From: a virus
Length of the DNA stretch: 33,971 bases
Reading direction: 5' to 3' (one strand)
Virus record (IMG/VR): IMGVR_UViG_3300004369_000066
Coordinates: 1-33,971 of that record
A model generated the notes under the pieces. The model had not been told where the DNA came from, did no database searches, and saw only the letters and a program-made list of their open reading frames with translations. Positions 1 through 6,262 of this stretch are shown one piece after another (the stretch's first letter is position 1; each line of letters starts with the position of its first letter). The translations under genes were made by a program, and so were the position numbers.

Positions 1-105
1 GGTCTCGTGGATAAGATTGATAAAGAGTTTATTCCACCTTCAAGTGAGAAGAATGGGTATGAATGGGAAAAGTGTTTGAAGATTATGAGGGAGAAACTAA
101 AATGA
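1..105 (+). CDS. 3' end of an upstream gene, product not recognised
   Basis: Frame 1 is open from the first base to a TGA at 103-105 and encodes the last 34 residues of a protein that starts outside the window. The tail is charged (it contains EWEKCLKIMREKLK) and gives no recognisable domain. A short possible reading frame (ATG at 102, five codons) and the next gene (ATG at 116) follow with almost no gap, which is the usual packing here. I cannot name the product. Confidence 0.6.
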   Translation, partial: GLVDKIDKEFIPPSSEKNGYEWEKCLKIMREKLK

Positions 106-115
106 CTGAAGAAGA

Positions 116-337
116 ATGAACAACTTTGAAATATTCTTTTACTTCGTTTGCTTTGCTGCCATTGCTGGTGCTGCATTTGCAATGATGTGGTCTAATATTC
201 AATCCATTAATGTGGAAATGAATAAACCAAAACCACGTCATCCAGAGGCACCTGCTCCTGGTGATGAAGTGATGTATGTTGATATGACAAGAGAGCGTCT
301 GGAGAACCTTTACAAAGAGGAAGAAACTGATATATAA
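116..337 (+). CDS. small single-pass membrane protein, hypothetical
   Basis: A 73-residue protein with one hydrophobic segment at about residues 5-25 (FYFVCFAAIAGAAFAMMW) and an acidic, polar C-terminal tail containing HPEAPAPGDE. It resembles the small membrane protein at 1782-2003 in layout: N-terminal membrane span, an HPE motif right after it, then DE-rich sequence with an EN pair. The two may be distant paralogues. Its stop overlaps the TAATG at 335-339, so it is probably co-transcribed with talC. Function unknown; an inner-membrane location is inferred only from the hydrophobic span. Confidence 0.65.
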   Translation: MNNFEIFFYFVCFAAIAGAAFAMMWSNIQSINVEMNKPKPRHPEAPAPGDEVMYVDMTRERLENLYKEEETDI

Positions 338-360
338 TGAGCGTAGCAATTTGTTCATTA

Positions 361-1005
361 ATGAAAATCTTTTTAGATACTGCTGACACCGATATAATCG
401 AAAAATATTTCTCAACGGGATTGGTTGATGGTGTCACAACTAATCCCACTCTCATTATGAAGAGTGGTAAAAACCCAGAAGATGTCTATCAGAAGATTAA
501 GGACATTGGGGTACAAGACATCAGCATGGAGGTCGTTGGATCTGACCTTGAGATGTATGATGAAGGTATTCGTTTGTATGAAAAGTTTGGCATTGTTGCT
601 ACAATCAAAGTACCTTGTACACGCGAGGGTTTGATTGTCTGTAAGCGACTTTCTGAGCAAGGTATTAAGGTCAACGTCACATTAATCTTCAGTGCTGCTC
701 AGGCAGTCCTAGCAGCGAAGGCAGGGGCAACATACGTTTCTCCCTTTGTAGGACGCTTGGACGATCAATCAGTGGCAGGATTGGAGGTTGTCAGAAGCAT
801 CTCTGAGTTGTATCGTATCCACAGAATTCCAACTCAAGTCCTTTCTGCTTCTATTCGCAGTGTGCAACGTGCCGTCAGATCATGGTATAATGGTGCTGAA
901 ATCTGCACGATGCCACCCAAAGTATTTGATCAGATGTATGATCACATCCTTACTGATAAAGGTATGGAAATTTTTGAAAACGATTGGAAAGAGGTTCAAC
1001 AATGA
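361..1005 (+). CDS. talC: transaldolase, TalC/FSA-type
   Basis: A 214-residue protein of the small transaldolase family (TalC/fructose-6-phosphate aldolase group, usually 210-220 aa). The family opening MKIFLDTAD is present at ATG 361, followed by DGVTTNPTLI. The Schiff-base lysine lies in TIKVPCTREG (K83 counted from 361). The enzyme transfers dihydroxyacetone units in the non-oxidative pentose phosphate pathway. In cyanophages it is an auxiliary metabolic gene thought to raise pentose phosphate flux for nucleotide synthesis. An in-frame ATG at 337 overlaps the upstream stop and has a GAGGAA sequence before it, but it would add eight residues outside the family; I prefer 361 although its ribosome site is weak. 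The stop overlaps the glutaredoxin start. A CP12-like gene at 20253 probably works in the same redirection. Confidence 0.93.
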   Translation: MKIFLDTADTDIIEKYFSTGLVDGVTTNPTLIMKSGKNPEDVYQKIKDIGVQDISMEVVGSDLEMYDEGIRLYEKFGIVATIKVPCTREGLIVCKRLSEQGIKVNVTLIFSAAQAVLAAKAGATYVSPFVGRLDDQSVAGLEVVRSISELYRIHRIPTQVLSASIRSVQRAVRSWYNGAEICTMPPKVFDQMYDHILTDKGMEIFENDWKEVQQ

Positions 1006-1238
1006 CATTTACAGTTTATTCTAGAGATGGATGCCCATATTGTGATAAGATTCAGCAGGTATTAATACTCTCTGAAATCAAGCATGTGATATATAAACTT
1101 GGCAGGGACTTTACACGCGAGGAGTTCTACGATAAATTTGGAGAGGGATCAACCTTCCCAAGAGTCGTCAAAGACGATGAGCTCATCGGAGGATGTACTG
1201 AAACTGTCAAGTATCTAAGGGAACAAAAACTGGTCTAA
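1002..1238 (+). CDS. glutaredoxin
   Basis: A 78-residue glutaredoxin. The redox motif CPYC is at residues 11-14 after the first beta strand (MTFTVYSRDG), and the cis-proline segment TFPRVV comes later, followed by the GGCTET glutathione-binding region. The length is at the short end for the family, as expected for phage forms. The likely role is dithiol transfer, for example to reduce ribonucleotide reductase. ATG 1002 is preferred over an in-frame TTG at 984 because AGAGG lies just upstream and the start overlaps the talC stop (ATGA). A relative lacking CxxC is encoded at 3031. Confidence 0.92.
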   Translation: MTFTVYSRDGCPYCDKIQQVLILSEIKHVIYKLGRDFTREEFYDKFGEGSTFPRVVKDDELIGGCTETVKYLREQKLV

Positions 1239-1597
1239 TGGAACAAAACCTCATCGACATGTACGATCTTATTGAACACGCGATTGATAATGCCTTTGGG
1301 GGACAAATGAATTTAAAGTTCTATAATTATCTTAAGGACAATAAAATCAAAAAACATGAGATAGATGCTTTCATTGAGAGTGCTGCTGCATGGGAAATAA
1401 GTGAGATCACCATGGACCTTGATGAATATATCAAGGGAGGTTCAGACAATGAACACAAACAGTTGCGAGAAGGTTATGGATATATTCCAAAACCTCAAGC
1501 AAGGAAAATAAAAGAATATTTGTATGGCATCTTAGAAGATGCGTGGAGGTACAGTCATGACCGAAGACCAGGAAGACGCAAAAAGCAGTCTAAATAA
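1238..1597 (+). CDS. hypothetical protein, 119 aa
   Basis: Starts at the TAATG that ends the glutaredoxin gene, so the two are probably translationally coupled. The 119-residue product looks soluble and helical. Its first half is acidic to neutral (MYDLIEHAIDNAFGG, EITMDLDEYIKGG). Its C-terminus is strongly basic (RRPGRRKKQSK), which could bind nucleic acid. No family recognised. The basic tail is encoded in the overlap with the next gene. Confidence 0.7.
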   Translation: MEQNLIDMYDLIEHAIDNAFGGQMNLKFYNYLKDNKIKKHEIDAFIESAAAWEISEITMDLDEYIKGGSDNEHKQLREGYGYIPKPQARKIKEYLYGILEDAWRYSHDRRPGRRKKQSK

Positions 1598-1763
1598 ATC
1601 AGATTCTCACATTAATCGTGGGGTTGAGTTGCTGTTACGCAACAGGAGGGGAAAACCAGAACCGCCCAAAACTTTTCAGATAAAGTTCGGTAAAATGGTT
1701 GCTCTCTTTCAAAGAGAAATTGTTTTCCATTTGAACTTCTATCTGAATATCAGAAAGAAATAG
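1557..1763 (+). CDS. hypothetical protein, 68 aa
   Basis: Overlaps the previous gene by 41 bases in another frame. ATG 1557 is chosen because GGAGG lies at 1545-1549; an in-frame ATG at 1539 lies upstream of that site. The product has a polar N-terminus, an Arg-rich centre (LLLRNRRGKPEPP), and an alternating hydrophobic C-terminus (FQIKFGKMVALFQREIVFHLNFYL) that suggests beta strands. No function recognised. Confidence 0.55.
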   Translation: MTEDQEDAKSSLNKSDSHINRGVELLLRNRRGKPEPPKTFQIKFGKMVALFQREIVFHLNFYLNIRKK

Positions 1764-1781
1764 TCTCTGGAGGACAGAAAG

Positions 1782-2003
1782 ATGTTAGCAGTAACACTAA
1801 CGATTGGAACACTAGTTTCCATTATTATGTTTTTTGTTGGAGGTATGGTAGGATGGTTAGCAAAAGAGCACGTCTATCAAACCCAACCCGTTTACACTCA
1901 CCCAGAGATGTTTGATGAAAACGGAAATCTATTACCAGACGAAATTTTAGCAGTACGATTTGAAAATAGCTATGACGAATTCGACGAAGAAGAAGACAAC
2001 TAA
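1782..2003 (+). CDS. small single-pass membrane protein, hypothetical
   Basis: A 73-residue protein with an N-terminal membrane span (about residues 5-27, SIIMFFVGGMVGWLA), then HPEMFDENGNLLPDE and a very acidic end (EFDEEEDN). GGAGG at 1768-1772 gives a good ribosome site. The layout is like that of the protein at 116-337. The 3' end overlaps the start of the next gene by 32 bases in another frame. Function unknown. Confidence 0.7.
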   Translation: MLAVTLTIGTLVSIIMFFVGGMVGWLAKEHVYQTQPVYTHPEMFDENGNLLPDEILAVRFENSYDEFDEEEDN

Positions 2004-2457
2004 AGACAAGGCAAAACTTCCACCCAATCCTTTTGTGCACGAGATCCTTGAACTTGCAAGCAAGCAAAGGACTAGAGCAAAGAAAGTAGAGATTCTTCAA
2101 GAGTATGCTAACCCTGCTCTGAAGAGTCTCTTTATCTGGAACTTTGATGAGACTGTGATCTCTATGATTCCTGAGGGTGACGTTCCGTACAAAGAGAATG
2201 AAGTACCTGTCGGAACTGATCATACATCGCTTCGTAAGGAATACAAGCACCTCTTTAACTTTGTAAGAGGTGGTAATGATAGTCTCACGTCTCTTCGTAG
2301 AGAGACAATGTTTATCCAGATGCTTGAAGGATTGCATCCAGAGGAAGCAAAGATTCTCTGCCTTGTAAAAGATAAAGCATTACAATCTAAATATAAAATA
2401 ACACACGAAGTCGTTAAAGAATCTTATCCTGATATTAATTGGGGTGGTCGTTCATGA
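1972..2457 (+). CDS. conserved T4-like phage protein, DUF6433-like
   Basis: A 161-residue protein starting MTNSTKKKTTKDKAK, a Lys/Thr-rich lead, then PPNPFVHEILELASKQRT, LFIWNFDETVISMIPEGDVP, and RRETMFIQMLEGLHPEEAKILCLVKDK. This resembles a family widespread in T4-like cyanophages that I associate from memory with DUF6433. It has sometimes been linked to gp33, but the gene at 6252 matches T4 gp33 far better. The ATG at 1972 lies inside the previous gene; an in-frame TTG at 1960 is less likely. The C-terminus WGGRS runs into the next start by ATGA overlap. Biochemical role unknown. Confidence 0.7.
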   Translation: MTNSTKKKTTKDKAKLPPNPFVHEILELASKQRTRAKKVEILQEYANPALKSLFIWNFDETVISMIPEGDVPYKENEVPVGTDHTSLRKEYKHLFNFVRGGNDSLTSLRRETMFIQMLEGLHPEEAKILCLVKDKALQSKYKITHEVVKESYPDINWGGRS

Positions 2458-2789
2458 CAGCAGCCGTAGAACAACGGGAAGAAGAACAAATGGCAGAGTT
2501 TGGGTCGGACATCAATCCATCGGACTATAGTTGCCAGATTCTGCAGGAAAAAACTACTCTTGAAGCAGCAAACGACAAGTCACTACCAAATGATGCGATG
2601 CTTGTCTGGTACGTTGTTGATGGGGTAGAGCATATTGACCTTACTCGTTGCAGGAAGACTGTAGAGTTATTTGATATGTACTTTGACAAGTATGGAAAAG
2701 GTGCCATTCAAAAAATTGATTTTGGGTATGGTCAAGCAAACCCTAAGTTGTGGGGTAATAAACCAAAAAAGGATAAAAAAGGAAAATGA
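2454..2789 (+). CDS. hypothetical protein, 111 aa
   Basis: Begins at ATGA overlapping the upstream stop, with GGGGTGG just before it. A second in-frame ATG at 2490 (MAEFGSDINP) could be the true start. The product is acidic at the N-terminus and Lys-rich at the C-terminus (NKPKKDKKGK). The core contains AMLVWYVVDGVEHIDLTRCRK and ELFDMYFDKYGKGAIQKIDFGYGQANPKLWG. I do not recognise the family. The short overlaps on both sides place it in the same transcription unit as its neighbours. Confidence 0.7.
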   Translation: MTAAVEQREEEQMAEFGSDINPSDYSCQILQEKTTLEAANDKSLPNDAMLVWYVVDGVEHIDLTRCRKTVELFDMYFDKYGKGAIQKIDFGYGQANPKLWGNKPKKDKKGK

Positions 2790-3004
2790 GTGAAGGTTTT
2801 AAGGGGTTTGCTCAATCTGGAGAGGACAAAGAGTTTACCCTCAATATTAATGGTAAAGAAGTACAGAAAATTATTAGAGAGTATAAGAAAATAAAGAAGT
2901 ATCAGAAGTCCTCTATCTTTGAGTTGGAAAAACTATCAGGGCAACAAACTCAGGTAGATAAACTGCTTGATGAATATGGAATTGATTCAGAGGCAATCGA
3001 ATAA
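2786..3004 (+). CDS. hypothetical protein, 72 aa
   Basis: Starts at an ATGA overlap with the previous gene. The product is charged and probably helical, with Lys-rich heptad-like sequence (KIIREYKKIKKYQKSS) followed by an acidic end. No cysteine pair, membrane span or known motif. Function unknown; assignment rests on coding layout. Confidence 0.65.
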   Translation: MSEGFKGFAQSGEDKEFTLNINGKEVQKIIREYKKIKKYQKSSIFELEKLSGQQTQVDKLLDEYGIDSEAIE

Positions 3005-3030
3005 ACCTATGATTAAAGGAAAAGAGACTA

Positions 3031-3267
3031 ATGCAAGCACTTATATATTCAAATGGTAGTCAAGAATCTGAAAGAGCCAAGATGGTTCTTGAGGCATGTG
3101 GTCAGGATGTAAGGGAGTTCTTACTTGGTGCTGACTTTAGCGACAGACAGTTTCGTGCTGAGTTTGGTAATGAAGCAGAGTATCCTCAGGTTGCTATTGG
3201 ACTCAATCATCGTGGAACATTAAAAGAAACACTCAAATTCATGAGTAATTCTGGGATGTTTCTATAA
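3031..3267 (+). CDS. glutaredoxin-fold protein lacking the CxxC motif
   Basis: A 78-residue protein, the same length as the glutaredoxin at 1002, that aligns with it by eye throughout. YSNGSQESERAKMVLEACG stands where YSRDGCPYCDKIQQVLILS is, then ADFSDRQFRAEFGNEAEYPQV stands where RDFTREEFYDKFGEGSTFPRV is. The cis-proline (YPQV) is kept, but the redox cysteines are replaced by S, Q, E and S. It is therefore probably a redox-inactive paralogue with a binding or structural role. AAGGA at 3016-3020 serves as ribosome site. It is the last gene before the promoter at 3293. Confidence 0.72.
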   Translation: MQALIYSNGSQESERAKMVLEACGQDVREFLLGADFSDRQFRAEFGNEAEYPQVAIGLNHRGTLKETLKFMSNSGMFL

Positions 3268-3292
3268 ACTGTATCATGTTATACAAAAGAAC

Positions 3293-3321
3293 TTGACTAT
3301 ATAGTTCATAGGGTTTATAAT
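3293..3321 (+). promoter_or_regulatory. sigma70-type promoter
   Basis: TTGACT (3293-3298) and TATAAT (3316-3321) are separated by exactly 17 bases, close to the bacterial housekeeping-sigma consensus. Transcription should begin near 3328, at the very first base of the riboswitch-like leader. Host-type promoters mark early genes in T4-like phages, so this unit is probably read by the unmodified host polymerase. Confidence 0.85.
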
Positions 3322-3328
3322 ACCCATA

Positions 3329-3409
3329 CGTTCATCCACTTCAGTGGACGCAAGTAAGTCGCGGAACGGATCGTTCATCTCTTCGGAGACGCAAACGACT
3401 GAAGGAACG
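3329..3409 (+). promoter_or_regulatory. tandem glutamine-riboswitch-like aptamers (glnA / Downstream-peptide type)
   Basis: Two adjacent elements share one plan. Element 1 (3329-3368): CGTTC, AT, a hairpin CCAC-TTCA-GTGG, then GACGCAAGTAAGTCGCG and closing GAACG. Element 2 (3372-3409): CGTTC, A, hairpin TCTC-TTCG-GAGA, then CGCAAACGACTGAAG and closing GAACG. CGTTC pairs with GAACG as the P1 stem in each. The CGUUCAUC...GGACG(C/G)AAGUA...GGAACG core is the signature of the glutamine-binding aptamers known in cyanobacteria and cyanophages, the second class of which precedes short peptide genes. Element 2 departs from the GTAAG part of the core and may bind less well. Identification is by remembered consensus, not by a covariance model. 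Confidence 0.8.
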
Positions 3410-3421
3410 GGAAAACGGATC

Positions 3422-3433
3422 CTGCGAAAGCAG
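3422..3433 (+). promoter_or_regulatory. GNRA-loop hairpin in the 5' leader
   Basis: CTGC-GAAA-GCAG forms a 4-bp stem with a stable GNRA tetraloop between the second aptamer and the ribosome site (AGGAG, 3458-3462) of the 54-aa gene. It may be part of an expression platform. UCCU at 3420-3423 could pair with AGGA of the ribosome site, which would compete with this hairpin, but this is only a pairing read by eye. Confidence 0.45.
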
Positions 3434-3470
3434 AGAAGGTTAACTTTCCATTCTTTTAGGAGTCATTACA

Positions 3471-3635
3471 ATGAACACACTTACACTGATCAAAAAGCAA
3501 ATCGAAAAGCAGGCTGCTCTGCACGACGCACAAATCCACATCACCAAATATCGTGGTGTAGATTGTAAAGTGCATGAGGTTGGTGAGGAAACTCACGGCA
3601 CTTTCTGCTATCGTGGTCGCACTTACACCAAGTGA
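3471..3635 (+). CDS. 54-aa YRG-motif protein (DUF4278-like)
   Basis: A 54-residue protein with AGGAG eight bases before ATG 3471. The N-terminal half is Lys/Gln-rich and helical (LIKKQIEKQAAL). The C-terminal half carries two YRG motifs, KYRGVDCKV and CYRGRTYTK, the hallmark I associate with the small cyanobacterial DUF4278 family. Two cysteines (C32 and C46) are present. It is the only gene between the promoter at 3293 and the terminator at 3663 and sits behind the glutamine-riboswitch-like leader, as short peptide genes do after Downstream-peptide aptamers. Its role is unknown; control by glutamine, the host nitrogen signal, is inferred. Confidence 0.78.
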   Translation: MNTLTLIKKQIEKQAALHDAQIHITKYRGVDCKVHEVGEETHGTFCYRGRTYTK

Positions 3636-3662
3636 TTGCAAAATCAATTGAATAGTGTTAGG

Positions 3663-3688
3663 ATGGGAGGGTAACCTCCCATTTTTTT
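3663..3688 (+). terminator. intrinsic terminator of the 54-aa gene
   Basis: A perfect 8-bp stem ATGGGAGG/CCTCCCAT closed by a GTAA tetraloop is followed by a run of T residues (3682-3688). It ends the unit that begins at the 3293 promoter. The next gene starts at the ATG right after the T run. Confidence 0.88.
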
Positions 3689-3859
3689 ATGGATAGAGAT
3701 AAACTAAAATTAATCGTGAGGAACCTAAAATCTTTAGTAGATGTGCTAGAGTCTGAGGTATACTCAAATGTGGATGCATACAAAACAGAGAACTTTGATG
3801 ATCCTGTAGAAAATTACATCATAGATTACGACGAGGTATTTGAAGACGACGATGACTGA
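3689..3859 (+). CDS. small acidic protein, hypothetical
   Basis: A 56-residue open frame from ATG 3689 to TGA 3857-3859. It begins MDRDKLKLIVRNLKSLVDVLESEVYS, a probable amphipathic helix, and ends in a very acidic tail (DYDEVFEDDDD). It overlaps the thyX start by eight bases in another frame, which supports real coupled coding. No strong ribosome site is seen, because the upstream sequence is the terminator T run. Function unknown. Confidence 0.6.
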   Translation: MDRDKLKLIVRNLKSLVDVLESEVYSNVDAYKTENFDDPVENYIIDYDEVFEDDDD

Positions 3860-4541
3860 TATCAAATTGATTAGTGTTACTCCCGATGCAGAAAGGCACA
3901 TGGCCTACTGTGCCCGTGTGTCGAATCCAAATAACCAGGAGAATGAAAAGTTCTCAGGTCTTCTGCGTTATTGTGTGAAGCACCAGCACTGGAGTATCTT
4001 TGAGCAGGCATATATGACACTGGAGATTAACACTACCAGAGGAATCGCAGCTCAAATTTTGAGACATAGGTCTTTTACATATCAAGAGTTTTCCCAACGC
4101 TATGCTGATTCTTCCTTACTCGCGGAGACGATCCCTCTTCCTGAACTACGCAGGCAAGACACCAAGAATCGTCAGAATTCTATTGATGATATTGACCCGT
4201 TTGTCCGTCAAGAGTTTCAGATCAAAATGAAGAAGCACTTTGATGAGGGAATGAAACTCTATCAAGAAATGTTGGATGCTGATATTGCAAAGGAGTGTGC
4301 TCGTTTTGTGCTTCCACTCGCCTGTCCCACAAAAATTTACATGACCGGTTCTGTAAGATCATGGATTCATTATATCGATTTGCGTTCTGCAAACGGTACA
4401 CAGAAGGAGCACATGGATATTGCGAATGCATGTAAGTGTATCTTCATTTGTCAGTTTCCAGCAGTTGCTGAAGCAATGGGTTGGGGACTACTACCAGAGT
4501 GTCCAGAATGTTTAGATCAGTCTGCAATTACACTTGAATAA
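3852..4541 (+). CDS. thyX: flavin-dependent thymidylate synthase
   Basis: A 229-residue ThyX. The family signature RHR-x7-S is present as RHRSFTYQEFS (residues 71-81), in the usual context QILRHRSFTYQEFSQRY. The enzyme makes dTMP from dUMP with methylenetetrahydrofolate, FAD and NADPH, and so supplies thymidine for phage DNA. ATG 3852 is preferred over an in-frame TTG at 3840, since MTDIKLISVTPDAE is the usual N-terminal beta strand. Length is normal for the family. The stop codon lies inside an AATAAATA sequence that may be a late promoter for the next genes. Confidence 0.95.
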   Translation: MTDIKLISVTPDAERHMAYCARVSNPNNQENEKFSGLLRYCVKHQHWSIFEQAYMTLEINTTRGIAAQILRHRSFTYQEFSQRYADSSLLAETIPLPELRRQDTKNRQNSIDDIDPFVRQEFQIKMKKHFDEGMKLYQEMLDADIAKECARFVLPLACPTKIYMTGSVRSWIHYIDLRSANGTQKEHMDIANACKCIFICQFPAVAEAMGWGLLPECPECLDQSAITLE

Positions 4542-4544
4542 ATA
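4537..4544 (+). promoter_or_regulatory. possible T4-like late promoter
   Basis: AATAAATA spans the thyX stop and differs by one base from the T4 late consensus TATAAATA. It is 22 bases before the ATG at 4567. In AT-rich DNA such a match occurs by chance, so support is weak. Confidence 0.3.
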
Positions 4545-4566
4545 TTCATACTAAGACTTGAGGTTT

Positions 4567-4818
4567 ATGCCAACGTACCCTGTTATTAATTTAGAAACGA
4601 AAGAAAAAAAGACTCTTAGCATGACCATGAAGCAGTATGCTGAATGGAAAGAACAGAATCCAGGATGGGATAAGGATTGGTCTGAAGGATGTGCGGGTCA
4701 GTCCACAGAATTTAGATGGACTGGTGAGGCTCGTTCCAGTGGATGGAACGAAGTCTTAGACAGAGCATCAAAACAACCTGGTGCTAATGTTACCAAACAC
4801 CGTGATTACAGTTTCTAA
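4567..4818 (+). CDS. hypothetical conserved cyanophage protein, 83 aa
   Basis: An 83-residue protein beginning MPTYPVINLETKEKKTLSM, with GGWDKDW-like motif PGWDKDWSEG and a second block WNEVLDRASKQPGANV. The MPTYPV start recalls small zinc-ribbon regulators (FmdB-like), but the Cys pairs needed for a ribbon are absent (one Cys only). TGAGG at 4558-4562 supports ATG 4567; an in-frame TTG at 4558 is less likely. It precedes phoH by eight bases. Function unknown. Confidence 0.7.
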   Translation: MPTYPVINLETKEKKTLSMTMKQYAEWKEQNPGWDKDWSEGCAGQSTEFRWTGEARSSGWNEVLDRASKQPGANVTKHRDYSF

Positions 4819-4826
4819 AACAGCGT

Positions 4827-5582
4827 ATGCCATCAAAAAGAAAGTCACAGACTCCAGTAGTTCCATTCGGAACGTCTAATAGACAAATGAAAAGAAAGAA
4901 ACCTCTCAATACGGATTTGATGAAAACCATCGATCCGTTAACAGAAAATCAACAAGAACTTTTCCGCTGCTACAAGAACGATCAGAATATCGTTGCTTAC
5001 GGAGCAGCAGGCACAGGAAAGACCTTTATCACGCTCTACAATGCCTTGAGAGATGTTCTTGATACTCGGACACCTTATGAGAAGATCTACATCGTTAGAT
5101 CGCTTGTAGCAACTAGAGAGATTGGTTTCCTTCCAGGAGATCATGAGGATAAGTCCTCGCTTTACCAGATTCCATATAAGAATATGGTGAAGTACATGTT
5201 TGAACTTCCTACAGAATCAGACTTTGAGATGCTCTACGGTAATCTCAAAACACAAGGCACTGTAAGTTTCTGGTCCACTTCATTCATTCGTGGCACAACT
5301 CTTGATAATGCAATCATCATTGTTGATGAGTTCCAGAACTTGAACTTTCACGAACTTGATAGTATAATCACAAGGATTGGTGAGAATAGTAAGATTATGT
5401 TCTGTGGTGATGCCACTCAATCTGACCTTACTAAAACCGCAGAGAAGAATGGTATTGCTGACTTCATGAGAATTCTCAGAACAATGCCATCTATGGATAT
5501 TATTGAATTTGGTGTCGAAGACATTGTTCGTTCAGGTCTCTGTAAAGAATACTTAATAGCAAAAATGGATCTTAATTTATGA
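4827..5582 (+). CDS. phoH: PhoH-like P-loop ATPase
   Basis: A 251-residue PhoH family protein. Walker A is GAAGTGKT (residues 59-66), Walker B is IIIVDE (163-168), and the sensor region is FCGDATQSDL. The family is a P-loop ATPase with a helicase-like core found in most marine T4-like phages. It was named for phosphate-regulated E. coli PhoH, but its role in phage is not settled; RNA metabolism or nucleotide repair has been suggested. A short basic N-terminus (RKSQTP..RQMKRKK) precedes the core. It ends by ATGA overlap with the exonuclease gene, so the two are probably co-translated. Confidence 0.93.
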   Translation: MPSKRKSQTPVVPFGTSNRQMKRKKPLNTDLMKTIDPLTENQQELFRCYKNDQNIVAYGAAGTGKTFITLYNALRDVLDTRTPYEKIYIVRSLVATREIGFLPGDHEDKSSLYQIPYKNMVKYMFELPTESDFEMLYGNLKTQGTVSFWSTSFIRGTTLDNAIIIVDEFQNLNFHELDSIITRIGENSKIMFCGDATQSDLTKTAEKNGIADFMRILRTMPSMDIIEFGVEDIVRSGLCKEYLIAKMDLNL

Positions 5583-6262
5583 TTTTTGAGCATTGTAATT
5601 ATCTCGGTGACCTTGAACTAAACAAGAAAGAAACAAAAGGCATCCGTCTCTATAACCTTCCAAATGGAGATTGGGTGCCTTCTATTACGTCTGTAACTTC
5701 TTTCTACAACCGACAGATTTTTGCCGATTGGCGTAAGCGAGTTGGTGTTGAGGAAGCTAATCGTATTACGAAGAAAGCAACAACCCGTGGGACAGACTTC
5801 CACGCGGCAACGGAACTTTATATGTTGAATAAAGAAATCAACTGGGATGATTTCAGACCTCTGACAAAGTTCATGTTCCATCATGCTAAACCGTATCTTG
5901 ACAAGATAAATAATGTACATGCTATCGAAAGAACTCTGTATTCAGAGTATCTTGGATTAGCAGGAAGAGTAGACTGCATTGCTGAGTATGAAGGAGAACT
6001 TGCAGTCATTGACTTTAAGACATCAGAAAAGATTAAACCAGAAAAGTGGTTGGAAAACTACTTCGTCCAAGAGATGTTTTATGCGTCTGCTTACTATGAA
6101 CTAACTGGTATCTCCGTCAAAAAACTAATCACCATCATGGTCACTCCTGGTGGTGAGGTCAAAGTATTTGACAAAAGAAACAAAGACGATTATATTAAGC
6201 TGCTAGTTAGATATATTAAAGAATTTGTACATCACAATACTGGGTCAGAGGATGGAGAATGA
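5579..6262 (+). CDS. PD-(D/E)XK exonuclease (MGME1/Cas4-like fold)
   Basis: A 227-residue nuclease. Motif order fits the RecB/Cas4-like PD-(D/E)XK group: histidine in RGTDFHAATE (H75), GRVDCIAEYE with D132, VIDFKTS with D145 and K147, then QEMFYASAYYEL carrying the Q-x3-Y motif (Q164, Y168). Cyanophage proteins of this type are often labelled mitochondrial genome maintenance exonuclease 1-like. The likely role is processing single-stranded DNA ends in replication or recombination, or host DNA degradation. No Cys cluster is present, so it lacks the iron-sulfur site of Cas4. It overlaps phoH by four bases and gp33 by eleven. Confidence 0.85.
   Translation: MIFEHCNYLGDLELNKKETKGIRLYNLPNGDWVPSITSVTSFYNRQIFADWRKRVGVEEANRITKKATTRGTDFHAATELYMLNKEINWDDFRPLTKFMFHHAKPYLDKINNVHAIERTLYSEYLGLAGRVDCIAEYEGELAVIDFKTSEKIKPEKWLENYFVQEMFYASAYYELTGISVKKLITIMVTPGGEVKVFDKRNKDDYIKLLVRYIKEFVHHNTGSEDGE

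Noticed and set aside
1972-2457. Calling this gene gp33
   Set aside because: It is too long and lacks the T4 gp33 landmarks, which are clear in the protein at 6252.
3344-3568. 74-codon plus-strand frame over the riboswitch leader and the 54-aa gene
   Set aside because: It starts at a GTG inside the first aptamer hairpin, has no ribosome site, is compositionally unlike a protein, and overlaps the better-supported gene at 3471.
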